NCBI RefSeq assembly: GCF_013389665.1 | Contig: NZ_CP058316.1 | Coordinates: forward strand, 3,100,001 to 3,164,000 | Reading direction: 5' to 3' | Source of the DNA: Microbacterium oleivorans | GTDB lineage: Bacteria; Actinomycetota; Actinomycetes; Actinomycetales; Microbacteriaceae | DNA length: 64,000 nt | Shown here: piece after piece, positions 60,102 through 64,000 of the stretch | Layout of the letters: every line of letters starts with the position of its first letter | Position numbering within the stretch: the first letter of the stretch is position 1 | The notes under the pieces: model-generated | Seen by the model: the letters and a program-made list of their open reading frames with translations, nothing else | What the model was told of the DNA's origin: nothing | Database searches by the model: none | Position numbers and translations under genes: made by a program

Positions 60102-61526
60102 TCAGACCCCGAAGTACAGCTCGTACTCGTACGGGTGCGGGCGGGCGTTGATCGGCTGGATCTCGTTCTCGATCTTGTATTCGATCCAGGTCTCGATCAG
60201 CTCGGGCGTGAACACGCCACCGGCGAGCAGGAACTCGTGGTCGTTGCGCAGGGCCTCGAGGGAGTCGAGCAGCGAGTTCGGGACCTGCGGGATGTTCTTG
60301 GCCTCCTCGGGGGGAAGCTCGTACAGGTCCTTGTCCACCGGCTCGTGCGGCTCGATGCGGTTCTTGATGCCGTCCAGGCCCGCCATCATCTGTGCGGCGA
60401 AGGCGAGGTACGGGTTGCCCGAGGCATCCGGAGCGCGGAACTCGATGCGCTTGGCCTTGGGGTTCGTGCCCGTGATCGGGATGCGGATGGCCGCGGAACG
60501 GTTTCCGGCCGAGTAGACCAGGTTGACCGGGGCTTCGTAGCCCTTCACCAGGCGCTTGTAGGAGTTCAGCGTCGGGTTGGTGAACGCGAGCACGGCCGCC
60601 GCGTGCTTGAGGAGCCCGCCGATGTACCAGCGGGCGATGTCGGACAGACCGCCGTAGCCCTTCTCGTCGTAGAACAGCGGCTCACCGTTCAGCCACAGGG
60701 ACTGGTGGGTGTGCATTCCCGAGCCGTTGTCGCCGAACAGGGGCTTGGGCATGAAGGTCGCGACCTTGCCCCATTCCTCGGCGGTGTTCTTGACGATGTA
60801 CTTGAACTTCAGAATGTCGTCCGCCGAGTGCACCATGGTGTCGAAGCGGTAGTTGATCTCCTGCTGACCGCCGGTGCCGACCTCGTGGTGGGCCCGCTCG
60901 AGAACCAGGCCGGACTCGATGAGCTTGAGCGAGATGTCATCGCGCAGGTCGGCGGTCTTGTCGACCGGCGAGACGGGGAAGTAGCCGCCCTTGTACGGGG
61001 TCTTGTTGGCGAGGTTGCCGCCCTCTTCGACGCGACCGGTGTTCCAGGCGCCCTCCTCGGAGTCGACCGAGTAGAAGCTCGAGTTCTGCTTCACTTCGTA
61101 GCGGACGTCGTCGAAGATGTAGAACTCCGCCTCGGGGGCGAAGAACGCGGTGTCGGCGATGCCGGTGGAGGCGAGGTACTTCTCGGCCTTCTTGGCGACC
61201 TGACGCGGGTCCTTGGCGTAGATCTCGCCGTTGCGCGGGTTGTAGATGTCGAAGATCATGACCAGCGTCTTCGCCTCGCGGAACGGGTCGAGGTACGCGG
61301 TCGAGACATCCGGGATCAGCTGCATGTCCGACTCGTGGATGTTCGCGAAGCCGCGAATCGACGAGCCGTCGAAGAGCTGTCCGACCGTGAAGAACTCCTC
61401 GTCGACGGTCGAGGCCGGGATGTTGAAGTGCTGCTGCACACCGGGAAGGTCCGTGAAACGGATGTCGAGGAACTTGACGTCCTCGTCCTGGATGAACTTG
61501 AGCACCTCGGAAGAATCTTTGAACAT
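60102..61526 (-). CDS. glnA: Glutamine synthetase I (GlnA1)
   Basis: 474-residue main glutamine synthetase, a cytosolic dodecamer condensing ammonia and glutamate. Metal and substrate motifs are [13 protein letters not shown] near residue 48, [12 protein letters not shown] near residue 128, [11 protein letters not shown] near residue 268 and NRSAAIRIP near residue 345. The adenylylation Tyr is present at residue 402 in [13 protein letters not shown], so it is the expected GlnE substrate. The ATG at 61526 has GGAG upstream. A GlnR-type operator and a TAGGTT -10 lie upstream. Confidence 0.97.
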   Translation of the reverse strand: MFKDSSEVLKFIQDEDVKFLDIRFTDLPGVQQHFNIPASTVDEEFFTVGQLFDGSSIRGFANIHESDMQLIPDVSTAYLDPFREAKTLVMIFDIYNPRNGEIYAKDPRQVAKKAEKYLASTGIADTAFFAPEAEFYIFDDVRYEVKQNSSFYSVDSEEGAWNTGRVEEGGNLANKTPYKGGYFPVSPVDKTADLRDDISLKLIESGLVLERAHHEVGTGGQQEINYRFDTMVHSADDILKFKYIVKNTAEEWGKVATFMPKPLFGDNGSGMHTHQSLWLNGEPLFYDEKGYGGLSDIARWYIGGLLKHAAAVLAFTNPTLNSYKRLVKGYEAPVNLVYSAGNRSAAIRIPITGTNPKAKRIEFRAPDASGNPYLAFAAQMMAGLDGIKNRIEPHEPVDKDLYELPPEEAKNIPQVPNSLLDSLEALRNDHEFLLAGGVFTPELIETWIEYKIENEIQPINARPHPYEYELYFGV

Positions 61527-61577
61527 GGAGTCTCCAAGATCGGGTGAGGAACAGCCTGGATGATCCGGGCCTCTTCG

Positions 61578-61583
61578 AACCTA
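61578..61583 (-). promoter_or_regulatory. -10 element of glnA
   Basis: TAGGTT on the minus strand, 10 nt downstream of the GlnR box and about 52 nt before the ATG. Confidence 0.5.
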
Positions 61584-61593
61584 TCGGCATCCA

Positions 61594-61631
61594 GTTGCCC
61601 GGCAGTATCTCGGATGTTTCCGGGATGTTAC
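61594..61631 (-). promoter_or_regulatory. GlnR-type box upstream of glnA (four half-sites)
   Basis: The minus strand reads GTAAC-N6-GAAAC-N6-GATAC-N6-GCAAC. The first pair matches the known GlnR consensus gTnAC-N6-GaAAC exactly, and the second pair differs at one base per half. All half-sites keep an 11-bp period. The site lies between glnA and the divergent RDD gene and could affect both. Confidence 0.8.
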
Positions 61632-61646
61632 GTCGCGGTCCCCGAT

Positions 61647-61652
61647 TAGGCT
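61647..61652 (+). promoter_or_regulatory. -10 element of the RDD gene (leaderless)
   Basis: TAGGCT, 6 nt before the GTG at 61659. Confidence 0.5.
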
Positions 61653-61658
61653 GGAGCG

Positions 61659-62093
61659 GTGCCCGATCACCTCCGCGAGAACACCTATCCCGGCGAGCGG
61701 TTGGGGCGTCCCGAACGCGGCACCGGCAGCGTCGCCCGACTGGGGCGCAGGCTCGCCGCGCTGGCGATCGACTACGCCGCCGCGACGGTGATCGCGACCG
61801 CGTTCTTCGGCTTCGATCAGTTCGCTCTCCCGGCGGAGGCCGGGCTCACCCAGTTCGCGCCGATCGCGGTGTTCGCCGCGCTCCAGGTGATCTTCATCCC
61901 CCTCATCGCGGGCAGCCCGGGCCATCGGGTCGTGGGGCTCCGCCTCGAGTTGCTGCACGGGGGATGGACCGGGCTGTGGCGGCCGATCGTCCGGACGTTG
62001 CTGCTCGTGGTGGTACTGCCGGCGGTGGTCTTCGACGCGGACCAGCGAGGCCTGCACGACAAGGCCGCCGGAACGATCCTCGTCCGGGCCTGA
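61659..62093 (+). CDS. RDD family membrane protein
   Basis: 144-residue membrane protein with three helices. The RDD name-giving pattern appears as RLGRRLAALAIDYAAATVIA near residue 27 and as the C-terminal DADQRGLHDKAAGTILV. The GSPGHRVVGLRLEL segment near residue 85 is typical. Function unknown. In mycobacteria an RDD gene and a DUF4191 gene also adjoin glnA1, the same order as here. Confidence 0.88.
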   Translation: MPDHLRENTYPGERLGRPERGTGSVARLGRRLAALAIDYAAATVIATAFFGFDQFALPAEAGLTQFAPIAVFAALQVIFIPLIAGSPGHRVVGLRLELLHGGWTGLWRPIVRTLLLVVVLPAVVFDADQRGLHDKAAGTILVRA

Positions 62094-62109
62094 CGGCCTC
62101 CACCCGATG

Positions 62110-62130
62110 CCCGGGGGCTCGCGCCCCGGG
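62110..62130. terminator. Terminator between RDD and DUF4191 genes
   Basis: 7-bp CCCGGGG/CCCCGGG stem with a 7-nt loop between convergent genes. Confidence 0.6.
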
Positions 62131-62138
62131 GCTCGCGG

Positions 62139-62849
62139 TCAGCGGGGACGCTGCGCGCGGGCCTTCGTCGGGTCGACGCCCTTGGGGATCGGAAGCGACG
62201 TCACGGACTGCGACACCGATTCGATGCGCTTGATGACAGCGGCCATCGTGGTGCGGTCGATCGCCTTGGGCAGCGCCTTGATGGTGGGGGCGAGCTTCGA
62301 GATCGGCACGTCTCCCTCGCCGTGGCCGACGTACAGAACGTGGATCGGCACGCCCGAGGCGACACGCTTGACCTTGCCGCGCTCGTCGTTGATCAGACGG
62401 GTGAGACGGCCGCGTGCGCCCTCTCCGACGATGACGACGCCGCCACGCCCGACCGCACGGTAGACCGCCTCCTGCGTCTTGGGATTCACGCCGACCGGCA
62501 TCTCGGACGCCTGCCACCGACGGCCGAGGTTCGTGGAGATGATGTGGCCCGTCGCTCCCGGCATGCCGTCGATGCGCTTGTACATCGCCCGTGTGGCCAG
62601 ACGCGTCATCGTGATCATGGCGCCGAGGATGCCGAAGAGCAGTCCTGTGACGCCCCAGAGGATGATGCTCCAGATCGCGCCCGGCGGGATGAGGAAGCCC
62701 ACCAGCACACCGAGGCCCACGCCCGCGACCACGATCGCGATGAGCAGCCAGGGCAGCCAGCTGAAGTACTCCTTCGTGAAGGTGAAGAGGGAGCGGAGCT
62801 GAGAGAAGAATCCGGGCCGCTTCTCGGGTGCGGTGCTGCGGGACGACAT
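62139..62849 (-). CDS. DUF4191 family membrane protein
   Basis: 236-residue protein with two helices near residues 35-57 (WLPWLLIAIVVAGVGLGVLV) and 63-85 (IWSIILWGVTGLLFGILGAM), then a cytoplasmic basic domain with GRRWQASEMPVGVNPKTQ and GGVVIVGEGARGR. Matches actinobacterial DUF4191, function unknown. The ATG at 62849 is preferred over the GTG at 62855 because a TAGGCT lies exactly 6 nt upstream. Confidence 0.87.
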   Translation of the reverse strand: MSSRSTAPEKRPGFFSQLRSLFTFTKEYFSWLPWLLIAIVVAGVGLGVLVGFLIPPGAIWSIILWGVTGLLFGILGAMITMTRLATRAMYKRIDGMPGATGHIISTNLGRRWQASEMPVGVNPKTQEAVYRAVGRGGVVIVGEGARGRLTRLINDERGKVKRVASGVPIHVLYVGHGEGDVPISKLAPTIKALPKAIDRTTMAAVIKRIESVSQSVTSLPIPKGVDPTKARAQRPR

Positions 62850-62855
62850 GCTCAC

Positions 62856-62861
62856 AGCCTA
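62856..62861 (-). promoter_or_regulatory. -10 element of the DUF4191 gene (leaderless)
   Basis: TAGGCT on the minus strand, 6 nt before the ATG at 62849. Confidence 0.5.
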
Positions 62862-62970
62862 CCTTTTCGCTCGCCCGCTTCCGCCTGCACAGACCGTGTG
62901 CGCGGCCTCGGGGTGCACAGTCGCCTGTCGCTGAGCCCGTGCCGCCGCCTCGGTTCGAGATCCTCGATCG

Positions 62971-64000
62971 GTGACCGCAGTCGTTGAACCTTCGACCCCC
63001 GTGCCGCTCCGTCGCGTCCACCCGCCGGACGCGCCGTTCCCAGGGGAGCTGGTCACCGGTGTGGCCGGACAGGGGTATCGCGTGGCCGCCGAGGATGTGC
63101 CGTCTCTCGTGTGGAGCACACCGTCCGGTGGTCATCTGCTCGCCGCCGTCGATGTCGACGTCCTCGAGGGCACCACGATGCTGCTGTTGCCGCGGCTCGT
63201 GGGGCGCTTGAGCGCTCACGGCCTTCCGTCGCTCTCAGCTGGTCAGGTCGTGACGCTCGCGGTGAGCGTGCTGCGAGGTGCGGCCGCTGCGGCGTCGGCG
63301 GCATGGCGGAGCGGCGAGTGGTGGCTCACCGAGGACGGCCGGCCCGTGCTCGTGCCGGCCGGCGAGACTTCGTGGGCGCAGTCCTCGGCCGAGCTGATCG
63401 CCTCGATCCCCGCCACGGCGATCGACGCCGACATGCGCAGACGGCTGATCGACGCTGTCAGCGACGTCGACACGCTGCCCCGAGCGGCTGCCGCGTTGGA
63501 GGACGCCCTCTTCGCCGGTGCTGAGCCGGAGCCGATCGATGAGCTCGCCGGCACACGGCCGGACCCCCGGGCCGCTGGTCGCGACGAATGGTCCGACGAT
63601 GCGCACGGCGCCCCCGGACGTTCGGCCCCCGCCGTCGCGGCGCTCCTCGACGCGGGAGTCCTGGCACGGGTGGCCGCGGCGTACGACGAGGTGCGCGCGG
63701 CGTTGTCGCGTCGGCGCGGGTTGTTGTCCGCTCGGTCGAGCGTCCGCAACACGGAAGGGCCGGGGGACACCCATGAGGCGGCTGCCCGTCGCGCTTCGCC
63801 GCGGCGCCTCGTCATCGTCGCGGCATCGGTGATGGCCGTGCTCCTCACCGGCGCGCTGATGTGGCCGAGCGATCAATCGGACGGTGTCGACCGGAACCCC
63901 CAGGCCGCGGAGCCGGTCACGCCTCCCTCGACGCCGGACTCCGGGAGCGACGCTGCCGAGCGCGCTGCGGAGCCGGGTGCGGAGGCATACCCCGAGTCCG
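62971..64000 (+). CDS. Membrane protein with possible degenerate kinase-like N-terminal domain (runs off window)
   Basis: Open frame of 343 codons from a GTG at 62971, with no stop before the window end. The first ~130 residues contain LSAGQVVTLAVSVLRGAAAA and WWLTEDGRPVLVPAGETSW, reminiscent of the region from helix E to the catalytic and DFG loops of protein kinases but without catalytic residues. A single transmembrane helix near residues 273-293 (RRLVIVAASVMAVLLTGALM) is followed by a Pro/Ser/Glu-rich outer part. No ribosome site is evident. I do not recognise the family; the kinase resemblance is tentative. Confidence 0.6.
   Translation, partial: MTAVVEPSTPVPLRRVHPPDAPFPGELVTGVAGQGYRVAAEDVPSLVWSTPSGGHLLAAVDVDVLEGTTMLLLPRLVGRLSAHGLPSLSAGQVVTLAVSVLRGAAAAASAAWRSGEWWLTEDGRPVLVPAGETSWAQSSAELIASIPATAIDADMRRRLIDAVSDVDTLPRAAAALEDALFAGAEPEPIDELAGTRPDPRAAGRDEWSDDAHGAPGRSAPAVAALLDAGVLARVAAAYDEVRAALSRRRGLLSARSSVRNTEGPGDTHEAAARRASPRRLVIVAASVMAVLLTGALMWPSDQSDGVDRNPQAAEPVTPPSTPDSGSDAAERAAEPGAEAYPES

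Noticed and set aside
1..64000. CRISPR arrays, insertion sequences, rRNA operons and toxin-antitoxin or restriction systems
   Set aside because: Looked for and not found: no regularly spaced repeats, no transposase-like frame, no rRNA sequence and no defence-type gene pair is visible.

Overview
The window looks like a chromosomal segment of a high-GC actinobacterium of the family Microbacteriaceae, most likely Microbacterium or a close relative (inferred from gene content and order, not from a search). Support comes from about 70% GC, frequent GTG starts, many start codons that follow a -10 hexamer by only 6-7 nt, a PucR-type FasR regulator in front of fabD-fabH-acpP-fabF, DUF3145, DUF4191, DUF3099, a GlnA2-GlnE pair near GlnA1, and a divergent glgC/glgM pair. 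Almost everything is core metabolism and housekeeping.

Layout. 1-4.2 kb: transketolase (cut by the window edge) divergent from haem O synthase ctaB, then a small membrane protein and haem A synthase ctaA. 4.5-9.8 kb: sufB-sufD-Rieske ferredoxin-sufC-sufT Fe-S operon and a MalY/PatB C-S lyase. 9.8-14.8 kb: a five-gene siderophore uptake operon behind an IdeR/DtxR-like box. 14.8-22.8 kb: bioY, an ABC-F protein, a SURF1 assembly cluster, a FabG-like reductase, a hydrolase, serB and glgC. 22.8-34.2 kb: glgM, an orphan ABC ATPase, rpmE2, a TRIC-type channel, recO-uppS-dsbA, gpx, dusB-dgt-dnaG, a second orphan ABC ATPase with altered catalytic residues, and tRNA-Asn. 34.3-36.9 kb: glutaminase, deformylase, a DMT transporter and tRNA-Met.

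36.9-39.2 kb is the only clear accessory region. It is a 2.27-kb element integrated at the 3' end of tRNA-Met, bounded by 23-bp direct repeats, with paired arm-type repeats at each end. Its tyrosine integrase carries an in-frame amber codon and has Phe where the nucleophilic Tyr should be. It looks like the decayed remnant of a phage or integrative element.

39.3-48 kb: a tiny acidic protein, DUF3145, the fatty-acid synthase II genes, FasR and pyruvate dehydrogenase E1 (aceE), linking acetyl-CoA supply with fatty-acid synthesis and its regulator. 48-51.8 kb: tRNA-Val directly abutting a zinc-ribbon protein, a DNA polymerase I-like protein, RNase P RNA and polyphosphate glucokinase. 52-62 kb: glnA2-glnE, DUF808, a hydrolase-lipase-lipid kinase cassette, and glnA1 behind a four-half-site GlnR box. 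The window ends in DUF4191 and an incomplete membrane protein with a possible degenerate kinase-like domain.

I found no wholly new multi-gene system. The points that most deserve a second look are the dead-looking tRNA-Met element, the orphan ABC ATPase lacking both its catalytic Glu and switch His, the zero-leader tRNA-Val/CDS junction, and the window-wide leaderless promoter pattern.
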